Origin: Shewanella schlegeliana
GTDB lineage: Bacteria; Pseudomonadota; Gammaproteobacteria; Enterobacterales; Shewanellaceae
DNA length: 64,000 bases
Direction of reading: 5' to 3'
Assembly: GCF_016765635.1 (NCBI RefSeq)
Contig: NZ_JAESVD010000002.1
Span: forward strand, 248,001-312,000
Shown: positions 1-8,865 of the stretch, piece after piece
How the letters are laid out: each line of letters opens with the position of its first letter
How positions within the stretch are numbered: position 1 is the stretch's first letter
Translations under genes and position numbers: made by a program
Notes under the pieces: generated by a model
What the model saw: the letters and a program-made list of their open reading frames with translations, nothing else
Databases searched by the model: none
What the model was told of the DNA's origin: nothing

Positions 1-380
1 GAGTGGGGTCATCTTGGTTACTAACCTTAGTAACTAATATGCCGTCACAGCTCTCCCACAGCTTGATGGTACGTTCTGTTTCAACACCGTTCGCTATCGA
101 AGCAACGGGGGCCTTTGGCGGCATCCCCGAGCTAACTGCGATGCTAGTGCTGCTCACAGGCATAATGGGCATGTTAATTTGTGAGCCACTGTTTAAAGTG
201 GCTAAAATTCGCAGCTCCGTGGCGAAGGGAGTCGCTTTAGGTGCATCAGCCCACGGTGCGGGCGCAGCCAAGGCCAGTGAAATTGGTAGACAAGAGGGGG
301 TTATCGCCAGTTTGACCATGATTTTTACAGGAATAGCCATGGTCTTAAGTGCGCCACTATTTGCAGCCTTATTAAAATAA
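1..380 (+). CDS. LrgB/CidB family membrane protein, C-terminal part (5' end outside window)
   Basis: The reading frame is open from the left edge, so this is the C-terminal ~125 residues of a protein usually about 230 residues long. It carries the family core: a VRSVSTPFAIEATGAFGGIP-like segment (residues ~24-43 of the visible part), then a hydrophobic helix, a GVALGASAHGAGAAKA stretch and a final hydrophobic helix. LrgB/CidB proteins are inner-membrane proteins thought to act with an LrgA-like partner in murein hydrolase export or in pyruvate/glycolate transport; the partner would lie just outside the window on the left. The GTG at base 3 is probably internal, not the start. The family call is firm, the substrate is not known. 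Confidence 0.85.
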   Translation, partial: VGSSWLLTLVTNMPSQLSHSLMVRSVSTPFAIEATGAFGGIPELTAMLVLLTGIMGMLICEPLFKVAKIRSSVAKGVALGASAHGAGAAKASEIGRQEGVIASLTMIFTGIAMVLSAPLFAALLK

Positions 381-856
381 CATCATCACAGTCGCTATCT
401 GCTCAACAATATAGCCAGTCAAAATAAAAATTGCATGATCACAGCGGCTGCCTGCTCAGCAATACAGGCAGCCGATTCTTAATGAAGCAGCAATCAACTC
501 AAACATTTTTCACGTCATCTAATTAAGTCCCTAAGACTCGCAACTTAAAGAGTAAGGCTGCTCCATATACTTTCTAGTAATCTATTGCCTAGCCTAGGCT
601 AGCCAGCACAAATTCATTCCAGCATAAGGATTGATTTCTACCACAGCTCGTCCCATTTCCTCCGCTGTTTAAAACATGCTACCTCAATAGATCTAATTAA
701 CGCTTTGGTGTTTGCTGCCAAATTAGGTAAAGTGTCGTCTGCAATTACAAGCTTGTAGCGTTTTGGCAAAGAGTGACACGTTCTGCACACCCAAAACCAA
801 CACAATAAGCAACATAAATAATAAATATAAATAATTAGAACATTTGAAGGAAAGTT
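381..856. other. Intergenic region lrgB-like / POT transporter
   Basis: No gene is supported here. The left part holds a strong hairpin (445-474) preceded by what looks like a diverged copy of the same sequence (about 384-419). A 14-bp palindrome, CTAGCCTAGGCTAG, lies at 589-602. The last 100 bases are AT-rich and presumably hold the promoter of the transporter gene, but I cannot pick a convincing -35/-10 pair. Confidence 0.6.
445..474 (+). terminator. Probable terminator hairpin after the LrgB-like gene
   Basis: Two perfect 10-base arms, CGGCTGCCTG at 445-454 and CAGGCAGCCG at 465-474, enclose a 10-base loop. The following bases (ATTCTTAATG) form only a weak T tract, so termination would be imperfect or Rho-assisted. 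Confidence 0.5.
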
Positions 857-2392
857 ATGAGCGATTCGAAAGATGCTTATGCAGATAACGACCTGAGGGA
901 AGTTAAGCAGCTAGGAATGTGGGCCTCGATTGCCAGCTTAAGTTATATATTCTGGATTGTCGGTGGTATGGAGCTGGTTGAGCGAATTGCCTATTACGGC
1001 GTCAAGGCCAGTGCCGGCCTCTATGCAAAAGCCCCGACATCTGAAGGCGGTTTAGGGATTAGCCTTAGCGATTATGGTGTCATTATCGCTATCTGGGCAT
1101 TTATGCAGACCTTTATTCCTGTCTTTACCGGCGGGATCTCCGACCGTGTCGGCTATAAAGAAACCATTTTTGTTTCCACCATCATCAAGATTGCTGGCTA
1201 TTTAGTGATGGCTTTCTTCCCAAGTTTTTATGGCTTCCTGTTCGGTGCCATACTCCTTGCGGGTGGTACAGGGGTATTTAAACCCGGTATTCAAGGCACC
1301 TTAGTGCTCTCAACGGGTAGACAAAATACCTCAATGGCTTGGGGGATATTCTACCAAGTGGTTAATATTGGTGGCTTCTTAGGCCCACTCGTTGCCGTAC
1401 ATATGCGTCAGTTATCCTGGGATAATGTTTTCTACGCCTGCGCCGCGATCATATCGCTGAACTTCCTATTTCTACTCGCCTATCAAGAGCCGGGTAAAGA
1501 GGAACGTATGGAGCGTAATCGCAAAATTAAAGCGGGTGAAATACACCAAGAGGCGCTTTGGAAAGACGCTTGGCATGAGCTTAAAAAGCCTGTGGTGATC
1601 TACTACATGCTAGTATTTGCAGGCTTCTGGTTCCTATTCAATTCACTATTTGACGTACTACCTATCCATATTGCCGAATGGGTCGATACCAGCGTAATTG
1701 TCACCTCGTTATTTGGCCCAGAAGGTACCTCAAATGGTATGGCGCAGTTCTGGCTTGGCCTAAATAACACGGGTACCAAGGTCATGCCTGAAGGCATGCT
1801 TAACCTTAACGCCGGTATGATCATGACCAGTTGCTTCTTAGTGGCAGCCTTAACCGCAAAGTATCGCATCACCACGGCGATGTTAGGTGGCTGTATACTG
1901 AGTATTTTGGCTTTCGTACTAATTGGTGCGACCAATGCCGCATGGATGATCGTTCTGGCAATTGCAATGTTCTCTTTTGGCGAGATGATGATCAGCCCAA
2001 AGAAAAATGAGTTTATGGGTAACATTGCCCCAGAAGGTAAGAAAGCCATGTACTTAGGTTTCGTAATGCTACCGCAAGGCATCGGCTGGACACTTGAAGG
2101 TTACTTCGGTCCTAAGCTTTATGAGATGTTTGCCTCTAAAGAGATCTTCTCTCGTGAGCTGTTGGCAGAACGCGGAATGAGTCCCGCAGAGATCAGTGCG
2201 ATTCCACAGGGTGAAGCTTTTACCACCTTAGTGAGTTATACAGGTGAGTCAGAACAAGCACTAACAACGCTACTTTATAACACCCATAACATTGGCATGG
2301 CTTGGTACATTATCGCTGCTATTGGCACCATTTCAGCCGTGGGGATCTATCTATACGGTAAGTGGTTGTTCAAGCTGCAGCAGCAAAACTAA
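857..2392 (+). CDS. POT/PTR2-like MFS transporter
   Basis: A 511-residue polytopic membrane protein with about 12-14 hydrophobic segments. Near residues 38-48 it has MELVERIAYYG, which matches the ExxERxxYYG signature of proton-dependent oligopeptide transporters. The cytoplasmic loop after the second helix contains GGISDRVGYKETI, the MFS motif-A region, and a long charged loop at about residues 210-235 separates the two halves. These proteins use the proton gradient to bring in di- or tripeptides or related small molecules. AAGGAAAG sits just before the ATG. The sequence is divergent from classical DtpA-type proteins, with an unusually long loop at about residues 275-310, so the substrate is open. 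It is monocistronic and ends in a shared terminator at 2432-2462. Confidence 0.8.
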   Translation: MSDSKDAYADNDLREVKQLGMWASIASLSYIFWIVGGMELVERIAYYGVKASAGLYAKAPTSEGGLGISLSDYGVIIAIWAFMQTFIPVFTGGISDRVGYKETIFVSTIIKIAGYLVMAFFPSFYGFLFGAILLAGGTGVFKPGIQGTLVLSTGRQNTSMAWGIFYQVVNIGGFLGPLVAVHMRQLSWDNVFYACAAIISLNFLFLLAYQEPGKEERMERNRKIKAGEIHQEALWKDAWHELKKPVVIYYMLVFAGFWFLFNSLFDVLPIHIAEWVDTSVIVTSLFGPEGTSNGMAQFWLGLNNTGTKVMPEGMLNLNAGMIMTSCFLVAALTAKYRITTAMLGGCILSILAFVLIGATNAAWMIVLAIAMFSFGEMMISPKKNEFMGNIAPEGKKAMYLGFVMLPQGIGWTLEGYFGPKLYEMFASKEIFSRELLAERGMSPAEISAIPQGEAFTTLVSYTGESEQALTTLLYNTHNIGMAWYIIAAIGTISAVGIYLYGKWLFKLQQQN

Positions 2393-2431
2393 ATGAGTCA
2401 TTAGCACTTAGCCTATTGCTAGCCTAGATAC

Positions 2432-2462
2432 AAAAAAAGCTGACCTAAGGTCAGCTTTTTTT
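2432..2462. terminator. Bidirectional terminator between POT transporter and satP
   Basis: An A-rich left arm and GCTGACC (ends 2445) pair with GGTCAGC (from 2449) across a TAA loop, followed by seven Ts. Because both flanks are A/T tracts it can work for the + strand transporter and the - strand satP gene. Confidence 0.85.
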
Positions 2463-2510
2463 ATCGCTTAAATCACGCATCATCACAAAATTGCGATAAT
2501 GATGATTAGC

Positions 2511-3110
2511 TTAAGCGGCTTTAGCTTCTGCAGTTGGCTCGTAAGCAGCAACAGCTACTGGACCAACTGGCAAAATTACGCGGCCAAACTCAGCGTTCAA
2601 AACTTGTGCCATAGCAAAGTAAATCGCGCTTAAACCACAGAAGATACCTTCGTAGCCAGCGATAGTGCCGATTAACTCACTACCAGTGAAATCACGTGCA
2701 GCAAGTAGCAAGAACAGAATAGTTAATGAAGCGAATACAACTTGCTTAGCACGTGGGTAACGTAATGAACCGATGAATAGTGCACCAGTAAATAGACCCC
2801 ATAGTAACAAGTACCAACCCATGAAAGCAGCAGGGCTTGCAGCAAGACCCATCTTAGGCATAACCAATAGTCCTACTAGCGTTAGCCAGAATAAACCGTA
2901 AGAAGTAAATGCTGTAGTACCGAACGTATCACCGCGCTTAAAGCACATAATACCTACGATAACCTGAGCGATACCGCCGTAGAAGATCCCCATTGCTAAG
3001 ATCATTGAATCTATTGGGAAAAAGCCAGCGTTATGGATGTTTAATAGGACGGTAGTCATACCGAATCCCATAAGGCCAAGTGGAGCTGGGTTAGCTAGTT
3101 GTGTCGACAT
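2511..3110 (-). CDS. satP: Acetate/succinate permease, GPR1/FUN34/YaaH family
   Basis: A 199-residue inner-membrane protein with six hydrophobic segments. The N-terminus contains [20 protein letters not shown], the hallmark of the AceTr (GPR1/FUN34/YaaH) family, in which the NPAPLGL segment forms part of the acetate pathway. E. coli SatP (188 residues) moves acetate and succinate with protons. The start is set by AGGGGAA about six bases upstream of the ATG. The gene is alone, facing the POT transporter across a bidirectional terminator. Family call is near certain; acetate as substrate is inferred from relatives. Confidence 0.93.
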   Translation of the reverse strand: MSTQLANPAPLGLMGFGMTTVLLNIHNAGFFPIDSMILAMGIFYGGIAQVIVGIMCFKRGDTFGTTAFTSYGLFWLTLVGLLVMPKMGLAASPAAFMGWYLLLWGLFTGALFIGSLRYPRAKQVVFASLTILFLLLAARDFTGSELIGTIAGYEGIFCGLSAIYFAMAQVLNAEFGRVILPVGPVAVAAYEPTAEAKAA

Positions 3111-3616
3111 TGAGTTCCCCTACAGGAAGTAGTCAATAAAAAATACACCTCAACTAAGGCGCATTATTAAATTAAGTTAATTTGAGCGCGCGCATTCTAG
3201 TTGAAGCCATCACGCCGAGCAAATCTGTTAACTTATGAAAGGAAAACCTTACTGAAGAGGCATAAAGCAGTATATACCATACTAATCAACAAGTTAGATT
3301 GTATGCGCGGCAGGGAATATGGGGGCAACACCAAATAGGGATACCTATCACAAAAGCAAGCACTTTTACAACATTGAACACGCTTCATCTAATTTAGCAC
3401 ATTAGCAGCTAGTGAAATTGCCTCAGTAAAAGTGTCGAAAAATTGCACCAGCTCACAAACTAATAAAATGGATCTTTTTCTGTCAAATTTACATTCTAGC
3501 GGCAAAATCTTGCAGTATTGCATCTTGAAAACTGAACGTTTGCATACAAAATAACTAACACCGCAAGCACCGCAAGGTTAAATCGCCAGACTATCTCCTA
3601 TTCATGGGAGCAATAG
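3111..3616. other. Intergenic region satP / rsuA-type gene
   Basis: About 500 bases without a supportable gene. It must hold the satP promoter on the - strand, but I cannot assign boxes. A short direct repeat (CACCGCAAG twice, near 3560-3580) and general AT richness are the only visible structure. Confidence 0.5.
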
Positions 3617-4321
3617 CTAAACGTTTTGGATTTCGCTCAACGACAGATCTCGACTCTCTCCAACGGCCAGTTGCGCACCCAGCTCAATAGCGCCAACCGA
3701 TAACCGGTGCAAACCAATAACGGGATTACGAAAGCGACCAAACATCCGCTTAATCTGATGATAGCGGCCTTCAACCAGTGTCACTAAGGCAGTATGGTCA
3801 TCGACAATTTCAAGTTTAGCGGCTTGGGTTGTGATATCCTCAAATGCAAAGTACATCCCTTCTGCAAACGCTGCGATATAGGATTCGTCGATAGGATTTT
3901 TAAGCGTCACTCGGTACACCTTATCCACCTTGTGCTGCGGCGACATCAACCGCTTCGACCAACGACCATCGTTGGTCAGCAACAGCAAGCCCGACGTATT
4001 CAAGTCCAGTCGCCCTACTATGTGCAAACTGTGTTTATCTTCTCTATCCAATAGATCGATAACCGTCTTATGCTTGTCATCAATGGTGGCACTCACCACA
4101 CCGACAGGCTTATGCAGCATGACATAGCTAGGCGTATTTGCTTGCAGCACCTTGCCATCTAAACTGACATGAGAGAACTCATCGACAATCAAATCAATAT
4201 CTCTGGCAACTTCACCATCGACGAGCACTTGCCCCTTTGCAAGCAGTACCCTGACGTGTTTTTTATTAATCCCGGTTTTGGCGCTGATAAACCTGTCTAA
4301 ACGCGCACGTTTTGATTCCAT
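3617..4321 (-). CDS. rsuA: 16S rRNA pseudouridine synthase, RsuA family
   Basis: The 234-residue protein has an N-terminal S4 RNA-binding domain (about residues 4-50, RLDRFISAKTG...VRVLLAKGQVLVDG) followed by a pseudouridine synthase domain. The catalytic aspartate lies in GRLDLNTSGLLLLTNDG. RsuA isomerises U516 in 16S rRNA. I chose the ATG at 4321 (ESKRARLDRF follows), where family alignments usually begin, over an upstream GTG at 4354; neither has a strong Shine-Dalgarno (AAGGGG lies 15 bases before the ATG). RsuA and the related RluB/E/F enzymes share this architecture; the length and closeness to RsuA favour the 16S enzyme. Standalone gene. Confidence 0.8.
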   Translation of the reverse strand: MESKRARLDRFISAKTGINKKHVRVLLAKGQVLVDGEVARDIDLIVDEFSHVSLDGKVLQANTPSYVMLHKPVGVVSATIDDKHKTVIDLLDREDKHSLHIVGRLDLNTSGLLLLTNDGRWSKRLMSPQHKVDKVYRVTLKNPIDESYIAAFAEGMYFAFEDITTQAAKLEIVDDHTALVTLVEGRYHQIKRMFGRFRNPVIGLHRLSVGAIELGAQLAVGESRDLSLSEIQNV

Positions 4322-4693
4322 ACTTGAATAACCAATCCCCTTGTTTGGCACCACTTAATAGGTGCAGCGACATGCGCCTTCAATAATCTACTCTTCACTA
4401 CTGACGATAGAGCCCCCTTAAGCTTACCTTGTTTTTTTGTAAGACGATGACTTTACTTAATGCTTAATCATTCGCAACTTTTAACAAAGCGCTAAATCAC
4501 AACGAACCCGATACTGATCAAGAATTATATTTACGTGAACGTAGCGACTACAGTTTGCATATGTTGATGCAATACGCTCAGGCACTCAAAACTATCCGAC
4601 TCAACCACCAACAGCAGCCATCCCCGAAGCAACAGGAGTACTGTTAAGGCATGTAAACAGTCGATTAAACACTTATAACTCAAGGAGCAAATC
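4322..4693. other. Intergenic region rsuA-type gene / VOC gene
   Basis: No convincing gene. A frame without a start codon stays open on the + strand from 4468 to the TAA at 4645-4647 (59 codons) and reads like coding sequence (see findings). The VOC gene's promoter should lie in the right part. Confidence 0.4.
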
Positions 4694-5113
4694 ATGATGC
4701 GTTTAGAGCATTTAAATTTAGTGGTAAGAGATCTTTCAAAGACACTGGCGTTTTATCAGGCAGTGTTTCCTCATTGGCAGGTTCGCGGTGGCGGTAAGTC
4801 CACTTGGCATGGGGTTGAGCGTAACTGGGTTCACTTTGGCGATGATTTTCAATATCTAACATTTAATGACGATGGTAATGAAGACAATCGCGACTTAAGC
4901 GGTCATCAGGTGGGTCTAGCACACTTCGGCTATGTCACCGACGATCTCGATGGTGTGATAGAACGCTTAGCGAAAATAGGCCTAGATATAGACAAACTCG
5001 GTGCCAATGACGAGTACAGGCGTAGCGTGTATTTTATCGATCCCGATGGTTATGAAGTGGAGTTTGTCGAATACTTGTCAGACATTCCGACTCTGCGTAA
5101 TCGCTACGACTGA
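4694..5113 (+). CDS. VOC (glyoxalase/bleomycin-resistance fold) family protein
   Basis: A 139-residue single-module VOC protein: it opens with RLEHLNLVVRDLSKTLAFYQ, the beta-alpha start typical of the fold, with a metal-ligand-type histidine in EHLNL, a second in QVGLAHFGYVTDD and a glutamate in DGYEVEFVEY. Those three residues fit a mononuclear metal site. The family includes glyoxalase I, dioxygenases and antibiotic-binding proteins, so the reaction cannot be named. AAGGAG lies about seven bases before the first of two adjacent ATG codons. No partner genes on the same strand nearby. Confidence 0.8.
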   Translation: MMRLEHLNLVVRDLSKTLAFYQAVFPHWQVRGGGKSTWHGVERNWVHFGDDFQYLTFNDDGNEDNRDLSGHQVGLAHFGYVTDDLDGVIERLAKIGLDIDKLGANDEYRRSVYFIDPDGYEVEFVEYLSDIPTLRNRYD

Positions 5114-5195
5114 AACGGTATAACTAAAGCTGTTAAGCCTTAAGCTGTTAAGACTTAAATTGTTAAGACTGAGGCTATTAAGAAGATGAGCTTGC

Positions 5196-5954
5196 TCAAC
5201 TCATTTGTCTTATCCAACGGCTTGGAGTAATTCGTAATAGCCAGTTTAATACAGCCCAAGGCCAGCTAGGAACAAAGCAGCTTGCTTTTTCAGCTTCGAT
5301 GGCAGCAACCATCGCCCTGCAGCCAACCTTGGTATCGACAATAAACGGTACCTTGTCAACGTGCTCGTTTAACTCTGTACGAATAAAACCTGGATGAATA
5401 CAACTGACCTTAATCGGCGTATCCATCACATCAATACGAATGCCCTCGGATAATGATGTTACCGCAGCCTTAGTTGCCGCATACACAGTCATCGCTCGTC
5501 TAAAGCCTCTAACTGCACTCACTGAAGAGATTGTCACTAAGTGACCGGCGTTTTGTTTGCGAAAAATGGCCATTGCCGCTTCGGCTTGTGCTAAAAGAGC
5601 AACAAAGTTGGTTTCAGCGGTTTGCCTATTAGCTTCGAAACGCCCGGTACCAATCGCTGCGCCCTTCCCCATCCCCGCATTGAGGATGATCCTATCTAGC
5701 TGACCAAACTCAGAGTTAAACTCATCGAACACCCTAAATACATCTTGATGTTGATTCACATCAAGCTCTTTGGTGGACACCTTAATATTAGGATTTATCA
5801 GCAATAATTCTTGCTCAAGCAGCTCTAAGCGATCGACTCGCCTAGCACACAATGCGAGATCTCGTCCCATCTTGGCAAATTCAAGCGCCATACCTTTACC
5901 TAGACCGGAGCTCGCCCCAGTAATTAATATCGTTTGACGTTTTGTGACCATCAT
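5196..5954 (-). CDS. Short-chain dehydrogenase/reductase (SDR) family oxidoreductase
   Basis: A classical SDR of about 252 residues. The nucleotide-binding motif TGASSGLGKG is near residue 12, NAG appears as LNAGMGKG, and the catalytic Ser-Tyr-Lys set is visible as TISSVSAVRG then YAATKAAV. The arginines after the first strand (CARRVDR) suggest NADP(H). The substrate is unknown; the closest-sounding relatives are general oxidoreductases. Several start codons lie together (GTG 5960, ATG 5954, ATG 5951) without a strong ribosome site, so the start is uncertain by a few codons. Runs alone. Confidence 0.82.
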   Translation of the reverse strand: MMVTKRQTILITGASSGLGKGMALEFAKMGRDLALCARRVDRLELLEQELLLINPNIKVSTKELDVNQHQDVFRVFDEFNSEFGQLDRIILNAGMGKGAAIGTGRFEANRQTAETNFVALLAQAEAAMAIFRKQNAGHLVTISSVSAVRGFRRAMTVYAATKAAVTSLSEGIRIDVMDTPIKVSCIHPGFIRTELNEHVDKVPFIVDTKVGCRAMVAAIEAEKASCFVPSWPWAVLNWLLRITPSRWIRQMS

Positions 5955-6082
5955 TATCACTCATTACAGGTTTCTTTAGTGATCCCCAAAGCTACTAATG
6001 AGAGTCATCAATGTAAACCCTGTCACTACACACTGGCTTGGATAGAGAGTTAGGCGGGCGTTTTGATAACGCCTTAATCGAT

Positions 6083-6328
6083 TCAATATACCCAGATAGC
6101 GAGCGTGAATAAGCCGATATAGAAAGCCAATCCTACAAGCAAAGGTTTATCGGTTACCGAGCGGCCTCTTATTTTTGGCCTAGATAGAAACCTTGTCGGA
6201 GACAGGGGATGGTTAATTTTGCCAAAACTAAACAGGTAGAGCAGCAGTGCTCCGGTAAAGTAAAACAGATAAGAAAGGACAAAGTCCCAGATAATCCAAA
6301 ATAGTAATTCAGCTGTTAATGCAAACAT
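6083..6328 (-). CDS. Small two-helix membrane protein, unknown function
   Basis: About 81 residues with a hydrophobic N-terminal helix (FALTAELLFWIIWDFVLSYL), a basic middle (PTRFLSRPKIRGRSV) and a hydrophobic C-terminal helix. I start it at the ATG at 6328 because a clear AAGGAG stands seven bases upstream; the longer reading from GTG 6355 has none. It follows another small membrane protein with a gap of about 20 bases, so the two are probably co-transcribed. I do not recognise the family. Inner-membrane location is inferred from the helices. Confidence 0.6.
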   Translation of the reverse strand: MFALTAELLFWIIWDFVLSYLFYFTGALLLYLFSFGKINHPLSPTRFLSRPKIRGRSVTDKPLLVGLAFYIGLFTLAIWVY

Positions 6329-6351
6329 CACGCTCTCCTTAGCGATTAAAT

Positions 6352-6669
6352 TCACGATGCCATTTTAAATAGAAATAGAATAAATCCGCCGTATCCCAGC
6401 ACTCCGAGACAGACCATAATCGTCAACGTCTTCGAACGTGCCATCGATTGGCATAAGGCAAATTCAGTTTGCATCTCGATTAAATCAAACAGCCCCCAAC
6501 TCCTCCCCTCTATTTGCTTAGTTTGTGGCAAGCCCGTTTGTTTAGGTTGAGCCTGTTTATCATTAGCTCGCTTATGCAGGAGGTTTTGCTTGGTTTCATC
6601 GCATTGTTGCTCAAACTGGGCACTAGAATCCACAGCGTCACTTTGTGGCTTATCAATTTTTAGTTGCAT
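6352..6669 (-). CDS. Small single-helix membrane protein, unknown function
   Basis: A 105-residue protein with a hydrophilic, Gln/Lys-rich first ~75 residues and one hydrophobic segment near the C-terminus (LTIMVCLGVLGYGGFILFLF). AGGGAGC lies eight bases before the ATG. It is the upstream member of a two-gene unit with the small protein at 6083-6328. A perfect 16-bp palindrome (6738-6753) lies about 70 bases before its start and is a candidate operator. No family recognised; the topology suggests a cytoplasmic domain anchored by one C-terminal helix. Confidence 0.55.
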   Translation of the reverse strand: MQLKIDKPQSDAVDSSAQFEQQCDETKQNLLHKRANDKQAQPKQTGLPQTKQIEGRSWGLFDLIEMQTEFALCQSMARSKTLTIMVCLGVLGYGGFILFLFKMAS

Positions 6670-6993
6670 TTTACAGCTCCCTGTATCGTCCTTTCCCTAT
6701 AGCGTAAAACCATACCCACACCAAAGGTTAATGTCAGGTTAACAATTGTTAACAACAATAATGTGGGTTTTCGCTTATTGAAATTCGTTGAAACAACCTG
6801 AATGATAGCGAGATGAAATATCTTTAAATCAGCCACTTATAGATTCGTAGTTCAAAATGCGCTTACAAACCTTGCTTTAAGCGTGATTTAGTATTAGGAA
6901 ACCTGTGTATTTATGAGGTAATAGGCTAAGTTTACTTAAGTAACGGACAAGCGTTAATCGCAAGGGAGTGTAAGGCTAACGGAGTACCTCCCC
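6670..6993. other. Divergent intergenic region: small membrane pair / universal stress protein
   Basis: No gene seen. It contains the promoters of two divergent units and the palindrome GTTAACAATTGTTAAC at 6738-6753. The ribosome site of the stress protein gene (ACGGAG) is at its right edge. Confidence 0.6.
6738..6753. promoter_or_regulatory. Perfect 16-bp palindrome, candidate operator
   Basis: GTTAACAATTGTTAAC is an exact inverted repeat in a divergent promoter region, about 70 bases before the start of the - strand small-membrane-protein unit. Perfect dyads of this size are typical of dimeric repressor sites. The binding protein is unknown and no gene next door is an obvious regulator. 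Confidence 0.4.
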
Positions 6994-7878
6994 ATGATAG
7001 CGTACCACCATACATTAACGGTGATAGATAATGATTCACCAGTACAATTTGCATTAAATAAGGCGTTACAGCTCGCAAAAAAAACCAACTCTAAAGTCAC
7101 TGTATTAAAAATCGATCGCCCCTACAGCAACCTATTAAGCAAAATAGGACTCATTCCAAATAACGCCCTTGACCCTATGCTTTTTGTAAAAAAGCTCTTA
7201 GCCAAGTACCAACGCCAAGGTGTAGAGGTAGAGATAAAAAGCATCAATAACCTCAAAGATCATGTCGCGCTGTTAAATGAAACACAGAGTGGCGATTACG
7301 ATTTAGTTATCATCAACAATAAACATCACAATGCACTCTTGAGTGAATTTATCCCTCGCGGTGAAGCTCATCTTCTACGTGATTGCGATCAACCCATTAT
7401 GATTGTGGGTAATAAAAGCTGGCAAGCTCATGGGCATATCCTCACCGCCTTAGAAACTGCCGACTCCAATACCGAACACAAGGAGTTAAACCAGTGTTTA
7501 ATCGATGATAGCCAACAACTCGCATCGCTATTGGACAATGACATTCATCTACTTAACTGTTATCAGTTGGAAAACTGGAACATGTCGGTCACAAAAGTGA
7601 ATCACCAAAGCTCAGATGAAGAGCAAAAAAAACAACATTGGGATCGCCTAGTAAACAGCGCTAAAAACTACCATCTAGCAGACGATCACTTGCACCTTGA
7701 GCAAGGGCTACCGGATCATGTCATCCCCGCTGTAGCAAACCAATGTAATGCCAATCTTTTGGTTATTGGAGCCGGTGAGCACCATGGGTTAATCAGTGAG
7801 TTAAAAGGTCATACATCCTCAGTACTCGTTGATGAACTCAAATGCGACATCTTAGCGATCAAACCCCACTTACACTAA
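6994..7878 (+). CDS. Tandem universal stress protein (UspE-like)
   Basis: The 294-residue protein has two Usp (HUP-fold) domains in tandem, about residues 5-139 and 145-292. Each half ends in the fold's typical strand (DQPIMIVGNKSW; CDILAIKPHLH), and the second half has LLVIGAGEHHGLISELKG, a nucleotide-binding loop region. Tandem Usp proteins such as E. coli UspE are cytoplasmic and are induced by stress and growth arrest; their biochemical role is unclear. ACGGAG precedes the ATG by nine bases. The first domain is more divergent than the second in its ATP loop. It stands alone. Confidence 0.78.
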   Translation: MIAYHHTLTVIDNDSPVQFALNKALQLAKKTNSKVTVLKIDRPYSNLLSKIGLIPNNALDPMLFVKKLLAKYQRQGVEVEIKSINNLKDHVALLNETQSGDYDLVIINNKHHNALLSEFIPRGEAHLLRDCDQPIMIVGNKSWQAHGHILTALETADSNTEHKELNQCLIDDSQQLASLLDNDIHLLNCYQLENWNMSVTKVNHQSSDEEQKKQHWDRLVNSAKNYHLADDHLHLEQGLPDHVIPAVANQCNANLLVIGAGEHHGLISELKGHTSSVLVDELKCDILAIKPHLH

Positions 7879-7910
7879 CTCCCCCTAAAAAAACGCAAGA
7901 GTTGAGGGCT

Positions 7911-8246
7911 TCAATCACGCTCTGATAGATTTTGAATGACGATATCTGAGTCCTGCTGCGCCCAAAAATCGACTCTAAATTGGGTATTATCAGTGAGTAA
8001 TTCCACTTTGTGCCAATATTGAGGAGGCGAAATTCCAGTATCACCGGTATTAATAATAAGCTCTTGCTCCACCTCTCCTCGCCTATCTCTGAAGCCGTAA
8101 AATTTAAGCGCTCCACTCAACACCTGAATTTGGCCGTAAACGCCAGCCTTAGTGTTATGCAGATGAAGAAACATTTTAGGTACATTATGTTTTTCAAATA
8201 CCGGAGTGGATTTATAATTAACGTAATCAGCTGGGATCTTAGTCAT
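7911..8246 (-). CDS. DUF1971 (YeaR/TehB-related) cupin-like protein
   Basis: 111 residues with the DUF1971 pattern: VNYKSTPVFEKHNVPKMFLH at the N-terminus, HNTKAGVYGQIQVLSG in the middle and ISPPQYWHKVELL towards the end, with the conserved histidines expected of a small beta-barrel. In E. coli the relative YeaR is induced by nitrate/nitric oxide, and related domains are fused to or annotated with TehB; the activity is unknown. AAGGAGGGG immediately before the ATG is a near-ideal ribosome site. No operon partner. Confidence 0.75.
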   Translation of the reverse strand: MTKIPADYVNYKSTPVFEKHNVPKMFLHLHNTKAGVYGQIQVLSGALKFYGFRDRRGEVEQELIINTGDTGISPPQYWHKVELLTDNTQFRVDFWAQQDSDIVIQNLSERD

Positions 8247-8379
8247 ATCCCCTCCTTATTTATAAAAGCTAATAAAAGCGATTTAAGCTCAAGTTAAGCG
8301 ACTAACAGCAAACTAAGCACTATAATCCGCACTTATAGTGAAATTCATTTGTAAGCCCTTGCAGTAATAATGAGAACCA

Positions 8380-8865
8380 ATGAACGAACAATATAGCTAC
8401 ACCACACAATACACATTAGATAGAAGCCATTTTAGTGAGTGCTATGATGAATCTGTTATGGTCGATAAATCCATACGCGCATATCGTAAGGCCATTATTT
8501 TCACTATAGTGGGTACAGCGTTAATGCTAACTAATATCAATGGTTACGCCTCTTGGTTTATCATTGCCTTAGGTGCCCTCGAAGCCCTAAGTGTCTATTT
8601 TAGAAAGCCGTGGTGGCTGATGCGCCAAATGATGAGTAAAGCCGCTAACAACGAAGTGACCTTAACCATAGACGAGACGGGGATCACTAACGACTCATTC
8701 TACGTTCAAGGCACGATTTTATGGCAAGACGTCAGCAGCATCACCCCCACAGAGCAAGGTTTCTTAATCAAACACAGCAAAGGAACCAGTTACCTGTCTA
8801 AACGCAGCCTAGATAAGCAAGCCATCGACTTTGTGTTAGACAAGACACCAGAGAAAAACAGTTAA
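8380..8865 (+). CDS. YcxB-like membrane protein
   Basis: A 161-residue protein with an N-terminal TTQYTLDRSHFSECYDES-like stretch, two adjacent hydrophobic helices (about residues 36-75) and a C-terminal soluble part, NEVTLTIDETGITNDS ... ILWQDVSSITPTEQGFLIKH, which resembles the PH-like domain of the YcxB family. Function unknown; inner-membrane protein by topology. It converges with the GNAT gene, overlapping it by four bases. Confidence 0.6.
   Translation: MNEQYSYTTQYTLDRSHFSECYDESVMVDKSIRAYRKAIIFTIVGTALMLTNINGYASWFIIALGALEALSVYFRKPWWLMRQMMSKAANNEVTLTIDETGITNDSFYVQGTILWQDVSSITPTEQGFLIKHSKGTSYLSKRSLDKQAIDFVLDKTPEKNS

Noticed and set aside
1603..2082. Long antisense frame opposite the POT transporter
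   Set aside because: It is the mirror of a well-supported coding region and has no ribosome site; same applies to antisense frames over surA, lptD, mcp, nrfA and others.
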